A stretch of DNA of 64,000 nt from NCBI RefSeq assembly GCF_018613875.1, contig NZ_JAGGPJ010000005.1, positions 124,001 to 188,000 on the forward strand, written 5' to 3'. How positions within the stretch are numbered: position 1 is the first letter of the stretch; each line of letters starts with the position of its first letter. The DNA comes from Arthrobacter sp. ISL-28 (lineage in GTDB: Bacteria; Actinomycetota; Actinomycetes; Actinomycetales; Micrococcaceae). Positions 36,415 to 46,150 of the stretch are shown one piece after another. A model generated the notes under the pieces. That model ran no database searches, had not been told where the DNA came from, and was given only the letters and a program-made list of their open reading frames with translations. Made by a program: the position numbers and the translations under genes.

Positions 36415-37269
36415 GTGCCTTCCCACGACCATCACGGCCTGCGCCGTGCCATTTTCTCGCGCACATCCAGTAAGGGCCGCCGCCGGGCAGCCGCATCACC
36501 AGTGCCAAGGCCGCGGGGCCGCGGCCAAAAGCTGGCTGTCGCGGCGGCGGTGACAGGAATGCTTGGCATGACCGTACTCTCGACGGCCCACGCCGCCCCA
36601 ACAGGGATCTCGGCCGCCCGGGAGGTTCCCGCCAATGCAGTGGACGCTCCGGCCGCACAGCCCTCCCTGCTCGAGGAGGCAGGATCGTCGCTGGTTTTTG
36701 ACCGGCCCCAGGTCAAGTCCTCCCCGGCACCGAAAGCGGCACCGAAAGCGGCGCGGAAAATGGCATCGAAGCCGGCGCGGAAAGCGGCATCGAAGCCGGC
36801 GCGGAAACCGGCACTGAAGGCTGCACCCAAACCGGTACGGAAGCCGGCACCGAAACCCGCCCGGGCTTCCGCGCCTTCGGCAGGCCTGCGGGCACCGCTC
36901 GCCTCGACGATCGTGACTTCCCCATATGGGCACCGCGTCAATCCCCTGACCGGGGCAATCGGCGAATTACATACGGGGCTTGACTTCGCCGGGGCGTGCG
37001 GCACGCCCGTTCTGGCTGCGGCCAGGGGGAAGGTCACCGAGGCAGGCTGGAGCCCGTACGGCGGCGGAAACCGGATTGTTGTTGACCACGGCAAGGGCCT
37101 GAAGACCACATACAACCATCTGGCCAGCATCGGCGTTTCCAAGGGCCAGACCCTGGCGAAGGGTGGCCGGATAGCCGCCGTCGGAACGACCGGCAGCTCC
37201 ACCGGCTGCCATCTTCATTTTGAAGTCATGGTCAATGACAGGACCGTCAACCCCGCCAGCTACCTATAG
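36415..37269 (+). CDS. M23-family peptidoglycan endopeptidase under riboswitch control
   Basis: 284 residues from GTG 36415, with GAGAGGA upstream; an in-frame ATG at 36331 lies inside the riboswitch and is rejected. Signal region 'KLAVAAAVTGMLGMTVLSTAHAAP', then a long Ala/Lys/Pro linker of degenerate 'KAAPK/KPARK' repeats (about 95-150), then the LytM domain: 'VTSPYGHRVNPLTGAIGELHTGLDFAGACGTPV' with H and D zinc ligands and 'STGCHLHFEVMVN' with the HLH pair. All four ligands are present. It should cut peptide cross-links in the wall during growth. Confidence 0.93.
   Translation: MPSHDHHGLRRAIFSRTSSKGRRRAAASPVPRPRGRGQKLAVAAAVTGMLGMTVLSTAHAAPTGISAAREVPANAVDAPAAQPSLLEEAGSSLVFDRPQVKSSPAPKAAPKAARKMASKPARKAASKPARKPALKAAPKPVRKPAPKPARASAPSAGLRAPLASTIVTSPYGHRVNPLTGAIGELHTGLDFAGACGTPVLAAARGKVTEAGWSPYGGGNRIVVDHGKGLKTTYNHLASIGVSKGQTLAKGGRIAAVGTTGSSTGCHLHFEVMVNDRTVNPASYL
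36720..36865 (+). repeat. Low-complexity Lys/Ala/Pro coding repeat in the M23 linker
   Basis: Degenerate 12-24 bp repeats (e.g. GCGGAAAGCGGCATCGAAGCC, GCACCGAAAGCG) encode 'KAAPKAARKMASKPARKAASK...'. Basic, flexible linker likely to contact the acidic wall polymers. Such DNA is prone to repeat-number change. Confidence 0.85.
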
Positions 37270-37306
37270 GCAACCAGAGCGACTTCCCGGCTGCGCCTCG
37301 CCACTC

Positions 37307-38311
37307 TCATGGCAGCCGACCGAAGGATTCGTCCTCAGCGGCAAAGCCGTGGATCCACCGGGCCAGCCGCCGGTAGGCATCTGCCCGCACCTCGGTACGG
37401 GAGAGGAAGACATCGTGGAGGGCGCCGTCGATGCGCTCCACGGCTACGCTCTGTCCCAGCGACAAGGCGCGGACAGCGATGACGTTGACGTCCAGCACCG
37501 AGTCGGTCCTGCGCATCGCCTCGGTCCAGAACGGCCCGTTGGCACTTGCGCCGGAAAGCAGGACCAAAATGGGAATGTCGATGCGGAGCCCCCGGGCCAC
37601 CTGCGCCTGGCCGGTAAGAACGGCACTCAGCCACGCGGCGCGGACCGGAAAGGCCATGGGTGGCCGGTACCTGTCATCGAGCGTCCATTCGCCTTCCGCG
37701 GAGCTGCTGATGCTCCGCCAGTAGAAGCCACGTTCGGGGAGCCGGAGCACAGCCTCCGGCCGCACCCGCGCGAGGGGTTCCACCATGGTCCACGCAGCCC
37801 GGCGGACCAGCGAACTGCCGTGCATTTCGAGCCATGGGCTGTTCAGGACCAGTTGTGAAGCTATTCCGGGGTTGCGGCTCACCCAGAGGGCGGCCACCAG
37901 GCCTCCGGTGGAGTGTCCCATGAGGACAAGCGACAAGGGTGACGGGGGCTGCCGGTCGGAAATCATGCTGACTGCAGCGCTGATTTCTGCGTCATAGTTC
38001 GCCAGGTCGGCGACATAGCCGCCGTGTGTATCGGGCTTCAGGCTGCGGCCGTGGTTGTGCATGTCCAGGGCAAAGAATTCAAAGCCCTGATCGTTCCAGA
38101 AGCGTGCGAGGTCGGCATTGAAGAAGTAGTCACTCCAGCCATGCAGGAAGAGCACTGCACGGCGGCTGGCCACCGGACCGGTCTGCTGGCCTATATCCTG
38201 CTGCGGGACATAGCGGACGAGCGTCGCAGTGCGGGTGACACCGTCGCCGCCCTTGGCCTCGAAGGCGCAGGATTCGAAACCCTCACCGAGGATGTCGCTC
38301 TGCCAGTCCAT
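37307..38311 (-). CDS. Alpha/beta hydrolase (serine aminopeptidase S33-like / lysophospholipase type)
   Basis: 334 residues. Oxyanion region 'VLFLHGWSDYFFN', then 'FFALDMHNHGRS', nucleophile elbow GHSTG ('LVLMGHSTGGLVAAL'), later acid in 'LVLLSGASANG' region and catalytic His in 'ERIDGALHDVFLSRTEVR'. The fold matches Hydrolase_4 (monoacylglycerol lipase/lysophospholipase-like) enzymes. No signal peptide. Substrate unknown. ATG start at 38311, divergent from pyrD with 88 bp between. Confidence 0.9.
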   Translation of the reverse strand: MDWQSDILGEGFESCAFEAKGGDGVTRTATLVRYVPQQDIGQQTGPVASRRAVLFLHGWSDYFFNADLARFWNDQGFEFFALDMHNHGRSLKPDTHGGYVADLANYDAEISAAVSMISDRQPPSPLSLVLMGHSTGGLVAALWVSRNPGIASQLVLNSPWLEMHGSSLVRRAAWTMVEPLARVRPEAVLRLPERGFYWRSISSSAEGEWTLDDRYRPPMAFPVRAAWLSAVLTGQAQVARGLRIDIPILVLLSGASANGPFWTEAMRRTDSVLDVNVIAVRALSLGQSVAVERIDGALHDVFLSRTEVRADAYRRLARWIHGFAAEDESFGRLP

Positions 38312-38399
38312 GGCACCAGCCTAGACGCGACGCTGGCAGTGTGGCGGACGCCAGCCGCACGGGTTTGGTCTGTACCGCCGAAGACGGAAAACTAGAGGC

Positions 38400-39473
38400 A
38401 TGCGCGTATATCCCACTTTCTTCAGGCTGGCCTTTTCATGGATGGACGCCGAACGCGCCCACAAGATCGGATTCAAGGGGATCCGCCTGGCCCACTCCAC
38501 CGGAGCAGGCCGGCTGCTGGCCCGCTTTACGGCACCGCCCGCATCCCTGCAGACGAGCGCGTTCGGGCTCACGTTCCCGTCGCCGTTTGGGCTGGCCGCC
38601 GGCTTTGACAAAGAAGGCCACGGCATCGAGGCCCTGACGGAACTCGGCTTCGGCCACGTTGAGGTGGGCACGATCACCGGCCGGGCCCAGCCGGGCAACG
38701 AGCAGCCGAGGCTGTTCCGGCTCATCGAAGACCGGGCAGTCATTAACCGGATGGGATTCAACAACGACGGCGCCGCGGCAGTGGCGCCCCGTCTCAAGTC
38801 TGCGCGGGCTGCGCTGCAGCGGCGGCACCCAAAGGTGCGCCCGCTTATTGGTGTGAACATCGGCAAAAGCAAAGTTGTGGACCTGGAGCACGCCGCGGAG
38901 GATTACCTCATCAGTGCGCGCAGCCTGGCCCCGGCGGCAGACTATCTCGTGGTGAACGTGAGTTCCCCCAATACGCCGGGCCTCCGCCTGCTGCAGAACG
39001 TCGAAACTCTGCGGCCGCTTTTGACGGCGGTGGGGGAGGAAGCCGATAAGGCTGCCGGGCGCCACGTGCCGCTGCTCGTCAAAATCGCCCCTGACCTCAG
39101 CGATGAGGATATCGACGACGTCGCAAGGCTCGCGCTCGATTTGGGACTGGACGGTATCATTGCCACGAACACGACCATTGGACGCGACGGGCTCAAGTCG
39201 GCGCCGGAGAAGATTGAGACCTGCGGTGCAGGGGGACTGTCCGGTGCTCCCTTGAAGTCCCGGTCCCTGGAAGTGCTGCGCCGGCTCAAGGCAGCCACCG
39301 ACGGCCAGCTCACGCTGGTTTCCGTGGGCGGGGTGGAGACATCCGAAGATGTCCAGGACAGGCTGGATGCCGGTGCCACCCTCGTCCAGGGATACACCGC
39401 CTTCCTTTATGAGGGCCCGTTCTGGGCGGCCCGCATCAACCGGCAGCTCGCGAAGAGCCGTCGCGGGGCCTGA
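38400..39473 (+). CDS. pyrD: Dihydroorotate dehydrogenase (quinone), class 2
   Basis: 357 residues. N-terminal membrane-associating helices ('[18 protein letters not shown]'), then the FMN barrel: '[35 protein letters not shown]', '[11 protein letters not shown]', '[10 protein letters not shown]', '[15 protein letters not shown]' with the catalytic Ser of class 2, '[11 protein letters not shown]' and 'GIIATNTTI'. It oxidises dihydroorotate to orotate and passes electrons to menaquinone. ATG start at 38400. Followed by a strong terminator at 39544. Confidence 0.97.
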   Translation: MRVYPTFFRLAFSWMDAERAHKIGFKGIRLAHSTGAGRLLARFTAPPASLQTSAFGLTFPSPFGLAAGFDKEGHGIEALTELGFGHVEVGTITGRAQPGNEQPRLFRLIEDRAVINRMGFNNDGAAAVAPRLKSARAALQRRHPKVRPLIGVNIGKSKVVDLEHAAEDYLISARSLAPAADYLVVNVSSPNTPGLRLLQNVETLRPLLTAVGEEADKAAGRHVPLLVKIAPDLSDEDIDDVARLALDLGLDGIIATNTTIGRDGLKSAPEKIETCGAGGLSGAPLKSRSLEVLRRLKAATDGQLTLVSVGGVETSEDVQDRLDAGATLVQGYTAFLYEGPFWAARINRQLAKSRRGA

Positions 39474-39543
39474 TTTCCAGTCCGCGGACAGCGGTAAAGC
39501 AGCAGTCCGCACAACGAAGAGACGTTCACGCGGGCACGCTATT

Positions 39544-39586
39544 ACACAACAGCCCCAGGCGGTATAACCGCCTGGGGCTGTTGTGT
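39544..39586. terminator. Strong bidirectional intrinsic terminator
   Basis: 20-bp perfect stem (arms at 39544-39563 and 39567-39586) with a 3-nt loop, between convergent pyrD and the DUF3043 gene. This is one of the strongest hairpins in the window. Confidence 0.92.
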
Positions 39587-39623
39587 TCGTCAGGTCCGGG
39601 CGGGACCCGAGAAGGGATTGAGG

Positions 39624-40229
39624 TCAGGACGGAAACTGCCCGCGCCGGACCTGCGGCTTGGGGAGGCGAAGCTTCCGGAACTGCAGGGAGCGCATGGAGC
39701 CGTACCAGACGGTACCGCGCTCCACTTCGCCGAACTTCTGGGCGAGCCTCTTGCGGAGTTTGCGGGACAGGATAAACACGTCCACGAAGACCGCCAGGAA
39801 CATGACCCAGAATCCACCCAGGACATAAATCATCTGTTCACTGGTGGACGGGACCACCAGCGAAATGATCACGAAGATCAAAGCGCCGAACATGAGGTAT
39901 TCGCCGAGGCTGAACCGTGCGTCGACATAGTCACGGGCGAACCGTTTCTGCGGTCCCTTGTCGCGGATGGGCAGGAACCTCTCGTCGCCGGTGTCGAGCG
40001 CCTGGCGCGCCTTGAGGCGCTGTTCCTGGATAGCGGCACGCTCTGCCGCCTTCGAGGCCTTGCGGTCCTCCGGCACCAGGGGCCGCTTGCGGGCTGCTTC
40101 CTGGGCTTTGCGCTTCGGCGTGGGCGCACCCTTGCCGGCAGCCTCTGCCTGACGGGCAGCTGCCTCGGCTTCCCCTTGGTCTACTACATCCTGCGCCGCT
40201 GGCGCTTCCTTTTTACGTCCGAACACCAA
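39624..40229 (-). CDS. DUF3043 domain membrane protein
   Basis: 201 residues, GTG start. A long basic N-terminus of predicted helix/coil ('GRKKEAPAAQDVVDQGEAEAAARQAEAAGKGAPTPKRKAQEAARKRPL') leads to the conserved core 'DERFLPIRDKGPQKRFARDYVDARFSLGEYLMF' and two membrane helices ('GALIFVIISLVVPSTSEQMIYVLGGFWVMFLAVFVDVFIL'), ending in a basic tail. Actinobacteria-specific family of unknown function. Convergent with pyrD. Confidence 0.93.
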   Translation of the reverse strand: MVFGRKKEAPAAQDVVDQGEAEAAARQAEAAGKGAPTPKRKAQEAARKRPLVPEDRKASKAAERAAIQEQRLKARQALDTGDERFLPIRDKGPQKRFARDYVDARFSLGEYLMFGALIFVIISLVVPSTSEQMIYVLGGFWVMFLAVFVDVFILSRKLRKRLAQKFGEVERGTVWYGSMRSLQFRKLRLPKPQVRRGQFPS

Positions 40230-40370
40230 AACAGAATACCTTGCAGGACCGGGACGCCGGTCACAGGGGCGTCCCGGGCAAAGCGCGAGGTTAGGCGGGA
40301 GGTTACGCGGGCAGCCGAGGCGCGGCCGCCCTATCGACGCAGGGCTCTGCAGCGCGGGTAGTGTTTTGCC

Positions 40371-41801
40371 ATGACTTCACCATCAGCGGCGACCCCGCAA
40401 CAATCCGGCCGTCCGGTTGGCGGCGTCGACACGGACGCCCTGCGGAACGCCGTTAACGCGACGTTTGAGACCACGATGTCCCAGCTGACAGACCTGGTCA
40501 GCATCCCGGGCATCGCCTGGGCGAGCTTCCATCCTCCGGAGCTGGACCGCAGCGCCGAGGCCGTCGCAGCCTTGGTCCGGAGCGCCGGCCTCGGGGACGT
40601 CAGGATTCTTCGGTGCAATAAGGAGGACGGGACACCCGGGGGGCCGGCCGTGGTGGCGCGTCGCGAAGCGGCGGAAGGCAAGCCGACAGTCCTGCTGTAC
40701 GCCCACCATGACGTACAGCCGCCGGGCGATTTGACGCTGTGGGAATCGGAGCCCTTTGCCGCCGTCGAACGCGACCGCCGGCTGTACGGCCGCGGGGCTG
40801 CGGACGACAAAGCCGGAATTATGGCGCACATCGCTGCCTATGGGGCTGTGACGAGGGTACTGGGTGACGACTTCGGGCTCGGCGTGACCCTTTTCTTCGA
40901 GGGCGAGGAAGAGGCCGGTTCGCCGACCTTCCGGACCTTCCTGGAAACGCACCGCGAACTGCTCCGGGCTGATGTCATCGTCGTGGCGGATTCAAGCAAC
41001 TGGAAGGTGGGGGTGCCGGCCCTGACCACGAGCCTCCGGGGCCTGATCGACGGAACCATCGAAGTGCAGGTGCTGGAGCATGCGGTGCACTCCGGGATGT
41101 ACGGCGGTCCGGTGCTGGATGCACCCACCCTGTTGTCCCGCCTTATCGCAACCCTGCACGATGACGAGGGCAACGTGGCCATTGAGGGTTTGGTCAGCCG
41201 CGACGAAGTCATGGTGGACCTCACGGAGGATGAGTTCAGGTCGGACGCTTCGGTCCTCGACGGCGTCAAGTTGGCAGGCGCCGGGACCATAGCGTCGCGG
41301 ATGTGGACCAAGCCTGCGCTTTCCATTATCGGTTTCGACGCTCCTGCCGTTGACGTTGCCTCGAATACGCTGCAGCCCAGGGCCCGGGCCAAATTCAGTC
41401 TGCGGCTGGCCCCCGGCCAGCTTCCGGCAGAAGCCATGCTGGCAGTCCGGCGTCACGTCGAGATGCATGCACCGTTCGGTGCGAAGGTTGTCTTCACCCC
41501 TGGGGAAAGCGGCAACGGCTACCTTGCGGACAGGGATTCCGCAGCGGCGGCGTTCGCCATGTGGGCGCTGGGGGAGTCGTGGGGCGTGCCGGCCGTGGAA
41601 ATGGGCATCGGCGGCTCCATCCCCTTCATTTCGGACCTGACGGATCTCTATCCGGACGCCCAGATCCTCGTCACGGGGGTGGAGGACCCGGACTCCCGGG
41701 CGCACTCCGCCAACGAATCCCTGCATATTGGGGACTTTCGAAATGCCGTGGTGGCCGAGTCGCTGCTGTTGGCGCGCATTAACAGCGAGGGCCTGGGCTG
41801 A
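40371..41801 (+). CDS. M20-family dipeptidase
   Basis: 476 residues, metallopeptidase of the M20 (CNDP/DapE-like) group. First metal ligands in 'VLLYAHHDVQPPG', bridging Asp in 'GRGAADDKAGIMAHI', catalytic and ligand Glu pair in 'FFEGEEEAGSP', then the dimerisation lid domain and final ligand region 'EMGIGGSIPFISDL...ANESLHIGDF'. Cleaves dipeptides or similar amides in the cytoplasm. ATG start at 40371. Stand-alone between divergent DUF3043 and the ErpA-like gene. Confidence 0.94.
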   Translation: MTSPSAATPQQSGRPVGGVDTDALRNAVNATFETTMSQLTDLVSIPGIAWASFHPPELDRSAEAVAALVRSAGLGDVRILRCNKEDGTPGGPAVVARREAAEGKPTVLLYAHHDVQPPGDLTLWESEPFAAVERDRRLYGRGAADDKAGIMAHIAAYGAVTRVLGDDFGLGVTLFFEGEEEAGSPTFRTFLETHRELLRADVIVVADSSNWKVGVPALTTSLRGLIDGTIEVQVLEHAVHSGMYGGPVLDAPTLLSRLIATLHDDEGNVAIEGLVSRDEVMVDLTEDEFRSDASVLDGVKLAGAGTIASRMWTKPALSIIGFDAPAVDVASNTLQPRARAKFSLRLAPGQLPAEAMLAVRRHVEMHAPFGAKVVFTPGESGNGYLADRDSAAAAFAMWALGESWGVPAVEMGIGGSIPFISDLTDLYPDAQILVTGVEDPDSRAHSANESLHIGDFRNAVVAESLLLARINSEGLG

Positions 41802-42004
41802 CAACCTCGGCCTGAGCTGATGGCTCCGGTCCTGACATGGGCTGCCGTGGCCTCATGGGAACAAGCGGGGGACGGCAATGGTTACGCCTGTAGTTAGAGC
41901 TAAGCGTGCTATCGACGTAGCATGTAGCTATAGCCCATACCGTTTCCGTAGGGGCAGGCGCCGTGCACGCGGGGCCGCCAGGACCGTCGTTAGAAGGTAG
42001 GCCA

Positions 42005-42394
42005 ATGAGCACTACGACCAATGAAAACAGCTCCGAATCCACTGGCACGGCAAGTGCCGAACTGGCGAGCCACGAGGTGCAGCTGACAGACGTTGCCGCG
42101 GGCAAGGTCCGCAGCCTCCTTGAGCAGGAAGGCCGCACAGACCTCCGTCTTCGCGTTGCGGTGCAGCCGGGCGGCTGCTCCGGACTGATTTACCAGCTTT
42201 ACTTCGATGAGCGCCTTCTGGAGGGCGACGCTGTACGCGACTATGACGGCGTCGAGGTCGTGGTCGACAAGATGAGCGTGCCGTATCTCAGCGGTGCCAG
42301 CATCGACTTTGAGGACACCATTTCCAAGCAGGGGTTCACCATCGACAACCCCAACGCCGGCGGTTCATGCGCCTGCGGCGATTCATTCCACTAA
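42005..42394 (+). CDS. erpA: A-type iron-sulfur cluster carrier (HesB/IscA/ErpA family)
   Basis: 129 residues from ATG 42005 with GAAGG upstream; an earlier in-frame start at 41963 is rejected. An acidic N-terminal tail precedes the HesB fold with the three cluster-ligand cysteines: 'GGCSGLIYQLYF' and the terminal 'GGSCACGDSF' (CxC). It receives and delivers [4Fe-4S] or [2Fe-2S] clusters. It sits just upstream of the cytochrome oxidase genes; a hairpin at 42421 separates them. The 200 bases before it (41802-42004) hold no gene that I can see. Confidence 0.93.
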   Translation: MSTTTNENSSESTGTASAELASHEVQLTDVAAGKVRSLLEQEGRTDLRLRVAVQPGGCSGLIYQLYFDERLLEGDAVRDYDGVEVVVDKMSVPYLSGASIDFEDTISKQGFTIDNPNAGGSCACGDSFH

Positions 42395-42420
42395 CGGGCC
42401 CGCTTGCCCTTCCTCACGCT

Positions 42421-42452
42421 GTGGCGGCGCCGGTATTGACCGGCGCCGCCAC
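42421..42452 (+). terminator. Hairpin between erpA and ctaC
   Basis: Perfect 13-bp stem (GTGGCGGCGCCGG / CCGGCGCCGCCAC), 6-nt loop, 26 bp after the erpA stop; no T-run. Confidence 0.65.
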
Positions 42453-42579
42453 ACTGGCGCCGACATGTGGGCGAAAACGCGTTGGGAACGGTAAGCTCTA
42501 CACCGAGTAGTAAAACCTTTAGTGTGCCCGGGACGTCTTAGGCCGCCCTGGCAACAGCAACAAGTAGGAAGGGCCGTCT

Positions 42580-43452
42580 GTGAGTTCGCAGAACCGAACC
42601 GGCAGCCGACGCAAAACGATCACTACGATCACTGGCTTGGCAACTGCCGGCGCGTTGGTTTTGACTGGATGTTCGCCAGTGGTAGAGAAGGGGTGGCTCC
42701 CCACTGAGCGTGGGACCACCAGTAATACCGACCGCATCATGGACCTCTGGGTCAACTCATGGATTGCCGCTCTCGTGGTGGGCATCATTACCTGGGGCCT
42801 GATTGTCTGGTGCATCGTGGCTTACCGGCGCCGCAAGGGAACCGTCGGATTCCCCCGGCAGACCAGCTTCAACCTTCCGCTCGAGGTCTTCTACCTGACG
42901 ATCCCGCTGTTCATGGTCCTGGTGTTCTTCTACTTCACCGACCGCGACCAGCAGGCCATCGATGACCGCTCGCAGCCGGCCGATGTCGTCGTTGACGTCC
43001 GCGGCAAGCAGTGGGCCTGGGACTTCAACTACAAGAAGGGCGAGGTCATCACCGAGGACGTCCACGAAGCCGGCGTCCAGGCACACCTGACCGGTGAAGC
43101 AGTGGACAAGGAGAAACTGCCCACGCTCTACCTGCCCGTCGGCAAGTCCGTGGACGTGGAACTGAACTCCCGGGACGTTATCCACTCCTTCTGGGTTCCC
43201 GCTTTCCTGCAGAAGCGCGACATGATCCCCGGCAAGACCAACTACATCCGGTTTACGCCCACTAAAGAGGGCACGTACGACGGCAAATGTGCCGAGCTCT
43301 GCGGCGAATACCACTCCGAAATGCTGTTCCGCGTGAAGGTGGTTTCCGAGTCTGAATTCCAGGCGCACATGACCCAGCTCCGCCAGGACGGCAACACGGG
43401 ACTGCTCGGCGAAGAGTACGACCGCAACCCTGGCCTGAACGAAACGAAGTAA
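42580..43452 (+). CDS. ctaC: Cytochrome c oxidase subunit II
   Basis: 290 residues, GTG start with AGGAAGGG upstream. Signal with lipobox 'LVLTGC', then two membrane helices ('[27 protein letters not shown]', '[19 protein letters not shown]') and the CuA cupredoxin domain: '[20 protein letters not shown]' and '[18 protein letters not shown]', giving the CuA ligands CxxxC, H and M. It accepts electrons from the bc complex (in Actinobacteria via the diheme QcrC). Operon ctaC-ctaD-ctaF. Confidence 0.96.
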   Translation: MSSQNRTGSRRKTITTITGLATAGALVLTGCSPVVEKGWLPTERGTTSNTDRIMDLWVNSWIAALVVGIITWGLIVWCIVAYRRRKGTVGFPRQTSFNLPLEVFYLTIPLFMVLVFFYFTDRDQQAIDDRSQPADVVVDVRGKQWAWDFNYKKGEVITEDVHEAGVQAHLTGEAVDKEKLPTLYLPVGKSVDVELNSRDVIHSFWVPAFLQKRDMIPGKTNYIRFTPTKEGTYDGKCAELCGEYHSEMLFRVKVVSESEFQAHMTQLRQDGNTGLLGEEYDRNPGLNETK

Positions 43453-43462
43453 GGGGAGCGAC

Positions 43463-45193
43463 GTGGCTACTTACACTCAATACACTCAACCCGTCGGTGT
43501 CCTCGAGGCGCCCGTAGTACCGAAATCCAAGGGACGCATCGTCGTCAACTGGATCACCTCCACTGACCACAAGACCATCGGGTACATGTACCTGATCGCG
43601 TCCTTCGTGTTCTTCTGCCTCGGTGGCGTGATGGCGCTGCTCATCCGTGCCGAACTGTTCGAACCCGGCATGCAGATCCTGCAGACCAAAGAGCAGTACA
43701 ACCAGATGTTCACCATGCACGGAACGGTGATGCTGCTGATGTTCGCCACCCCGCTCTTTGCCGGGTTCGCGAACGTGATCATGCCGCTGCAGATCGGCGC
43801 CCCCGATGTGGCGTTCCCGAGGCTGAATGCGCTGGCTTTCTGGTTCTTCCTCTTTGGTTCCACCATCGCAGTGTCTGGCTTCATCACCCCGCAGGGTGCT
43901 GCATCGTTCGGCTGGTTCGCGTACGCGCCGTTGTCCAACACGACGTTCAGCCCCGGCATCGGCGGTGACCTGTGGGTCTTCGGCCTGGCGCTCTCGGGCT
44001 TCGGCACCATCCTCGGTGCGGTCAACTTCATCACCACCATCATCTGCATGCGTGCACCGGGCATGACGATGTGGCGCATGCCGATCTTCACCTGGAACAC
44101 GCTGGTCACCGCGATCCTGGTCCTCATGGCGTTCCCGCCGCTGGCCGCCGCGCTCTTCGCCCTTGGCGCAGACCGCCGCTTCGGGGCGCACATCTTCGAC
44201 CCGGACAACGGCGGGGCCGTGCTCTGGCAGCACCTGTTCTGGTTCTTCGGCCACCCCGAGGTGTACATCATCGCGCTGCCGTTCTTCGGCATCGTCTCCG
44301 AGATCTTCCCGGTCTTCAGCCGCAAGCCGATCTTCGGCTATAAGGGCCTGGTGTACGCCACGATCGCCATTGCCGCCCTGTCCGTCACCGTCTGGGCACA
44401 CCACATGTACGTGACCGGTTCGGTACTGCTGCCGTTCTTCGCCTTCATGACCATGCTCATCGCGGTTCCGACCGGTGTGAAGTTCTTCAACTGGATCGGC
44501 ACGATGTGGCGGGGCTCCATCACATTCGAGACCCCGATGCTGTGGAGCATCGGCTTCCTCATCACGTTCCTCTTCGGTGGCCTTACCGGCATCATCCTGG
44601 CCTCGCCGCCGCTGGACTTCCACGTCTCGGACTCGTACTTCGTGGTGGCGCACTTCCACTACGTGGTGTTCGGCACCGTGGTGTTCGCGATGTTCGCCGG
44701 CTTCTACTTCTGGTGGCCGAAGTGGACGGGCAAGATGCTCAATGAGCGCCTCGGCAAGATTCACTTCTGGCTCCTGTTCCTGGGCTTCCACGGCACGTTC
44801 CTGATCCAGCACTGGCTCGGTGTTGAAGGCATGCCGCGCCGCTACGCGGACTACATGCCGCAGGACAACTTCACCTGGATGAACCAGTTCTCCACGATCT
44901 CCTCGTTTGTGCTGGGCGCGTCGCTGATCCCGTTCTTCTGGAACGTCTACATCACCGCCCGCAGCAGCGAAAAAGTCATGGTGGACGATCCCTGGGGCTT
45001 CGGTGCATCGCTCGAGTGGGCCACGTCCTGCCCGCCGCCGCGCCACAACTTCACGTCCCTGCCGCGCATCCGTTCGGAGCGCCCGGCACTGGACCTGCAC
45101 CACCCTGAACTCTCACAGTCACACACCGTTGAGTCACCGGCACCGGCAGCAGCTGTGCTCGGTAACGCCGATCAGAAGGACACTGCGCAGTGA
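43463..45193 (+). CDS. ctaD: Cytochrome c oxidase subunit I (aa3 type)
   Basis: 576 residues, twelve membrane helices. Key sites: heme ligand His in '[12 protein letters not shown]', the CuB ligands and cross-linked Tyr in '[18 protein letters not shown]', the 'HHMYVTG' pair, and '[13 protein letters not shown]' with heme a3/a His. The K-channel Lys region is in 'PTGVKFFNW'. It reduces oxygen to water and pumps protons. GTG start at 43463, 10 bp after ctaC. The C-terminus overlaps ctaF. Confidence 0.97.
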   Translation: MATYTQYTQPVGVLEAPVVPKSKGRIVVNWITSTDHKTIGYMYLIASFVFFCLGGVMALLIRAELFEPGMQILQTKEQYNQMFTMHGTVMLLMFATPLFAGFANVIMPLQIGAPDVAFPRLNALAFWFFLFGSTIAVSGFITPQGAASFGWFAYAPLSNTTFSPGIGGDLWVFGLALSGFGTILGAVNFITTIICMRAPGMTMWRMPIFTWNTLVTAILVLMAFPPLAAALFALGADRRFGAHIFDPDNGGAVLWQHLFWFFGHPEVYIIALPFFGIVSEIFPVFSRKPIFGYKGLVYATIAIAALSVTVWAHHMYVTGSVLLPFFAFMTMLIAVPTGVKFFNWIGTMWRGSITFETPMLWSIGFLITFLFGGLTGIILASPPLDFHVSDSYFVVAHFHYVVFGTVVFAMFAGFYFWWPKWTGKMLNERLGKIHFWLLFLGFHGTFLIQHWLGVEGMPRRYADYMPQDNFTWMNQFSTISSFVLGASLIPFFWNVYITARSSEKVMVDDPWGFGASLEWATSCPPPRHNFTSLPRIRSERPALDLHHPELSQSHTVESPAPAAAVLGNADQKDTAQ

Positions 45194-45591
45194 AGATCGA
45201 ATCTTGGATTTTTGGAGCCGGAGTCTTCTTCTTCGTACCGGTCTCCCTGATTTACGGTTTCCTTACCAACTGGCATGAGTGGGTCGGCACGCTGGGTATC
45301 CTGCTCGTAGGCGGCCTTGCGGGCATGATTGGCGCCTACTTGGGCTTCACCGGCAAGCGGGTTGGTATGCGCCCAGAGGACCGCAATGACGCCGAGATCC
45401 ATGAAGGCGCCGGCGAACAGGGGCACTTCAGCCCCTGGAGCTGGTGGCCCTTGATGCTTGGTCTGACCTGTGCCGCAGGTTTCCTGGGTCTCGCCATCGG
45501 GTTCTGGATCACCTTCATTGCCGCAGGCATGGCGATCATCACACTCGTAGGCTGGGTCTACGAGTACAGCCGCGGTGACCACGCCCACTAG
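45190..45591 (+). CDS. ctaF: Cytochrome c oxidase subunit IV (actinobacterial CtaF)
   Basis: 133 residues. Four membrane helices ('[20 protein letters not shown]', '[23 protein letters not shown]', '[23 protein letters not shown]', '[22 protein letters not shown]'), the layout of actinobacterial subunit IV. GTG start overlaps the ctaD stop (GTGA). It stabilises the bcc-aa3 supercomplex. Last gene before the terminator at 45624. Confidence 0.96.
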   Translation: MKIESWIFGAGVFFFVPVSLIYGFLTNWHEWVGTLGILLVGGLAGMIGAYLGFTGKRVGMRPEDRNDAEIHEGAGEQGHFSPWSWWPLMLGLTCAAGFLGLAIGFWITFIAAGMAIITLVGWVYEYSRGDHAH

Positions 45592-45623
45592 GCTGCAGAC
45601 ACCGGACTGACGAAACAGCCAAA

Positions 45624-45664
45624 ACGACGGCGGGCCCCACCTCACAGGTGGGGCCCGCCGTCGT
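45624..45664. terminator. Strong bidirectional terminator after ctaF
   Basis: 19-bp perfect stem (arms at 45624-45642 and 45646-45664) with a 3-nt loop, followed by a T-rich stretch; serves convergent ctaF and ptsH. Confidence 0.92.
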
Positions 45665-45692
45665 TCGTTGTCTTGGCTGGTGCTAGAGAAAC

Positions 45693-45986
45693 TTAATTGG
45701 CCTTCTGTGACTCCAGCAGCTCAACAAGCCCCGTCAATGCGGCTTCGGCCTCAACGAGGCTGCGGCCGGCCGGCAGAGCGGATTCCGTGATTCCCAGTTC
45801 CACTTCACAGCCACAGTTGAAGTCGGCTGTCATGACCTCCAGCAGAGACCGGGCATCAACGGCGCTGATCCCGGCCTTGCGGATGGTGACCGGCAAACCG
45901 GTCTCCGTCACGGCCCGGACAAACACCGCAGCAGGGCGGGCGTGCAGGCCTACAGCCGCCGAAACGATTGCCTTGCGAACTGGCAA
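45693..45986 (-). CDS. ptsH: HPr-family phosphocarrier protein
   Basis: 97 residues, TTG start with AAAGGAG upstream. The active-site His is in 'AVGLHARPAAVF' and the regulatory-region Ser in 'DARSLLEVMTADF'. HPr passes phosphate from enzyme I to sugar-specific EIIA proteins. No enzyme I or EII genes are nearby, so it is a stand-alone copy. It is divergent from a DasR-like regulator with a dre-like operator between, which suggests control by N-acetylglucosamine signals. Confidence 0.93.
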   Translation of the reverse strand: MPVRKAIVSAAVGLHARPAAVFVRAVTETGLPVTIRKAGISAVDARSLLEVMTADFNCGCEVELGITESALPAGRSLVEAEAALTGLVELLESQKAN

Positions 45987-46080
45987 CTGGACTCCTTTAC
46001 TTGGACGGAATGACGCCGTCGTCTTCTGCGTTCGCCCTTAAGAATATCCGCCCGGCAGGTGCCTGATCTTCACTCATGGA

Positions 46081-46097
46081 AGCTGGTCTAGACCTGA
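46081..46097. promoter_or_regulatory. dre-like operator (DasR-responsive element)
   Basis: AGCTGGTCTAGACCTGA contains the palindromic core TGGTCTAGACC, matching the DasR site consensus ACTGGTCTAGACCACT closely. It lies between divergent ptsH and the GntR gene, 54 bp upstream of the GntR start, so it could regulate both. Confidence 0.85.
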
Positions 46098-46150
46098 CGG
46101 CGGAGTGGTTTAACCTTGAAGGGTGAACATCCATTCCAGGAGCAGCTGCC

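Noticed and set aside
43262..45103. Very long open frame on the minus strand across ctaD
   Set aside because: It is the mirror of a conserved high-GC gene; its composition (His/Glu/Arg-rich, no domains) is a typical antisense artefact.
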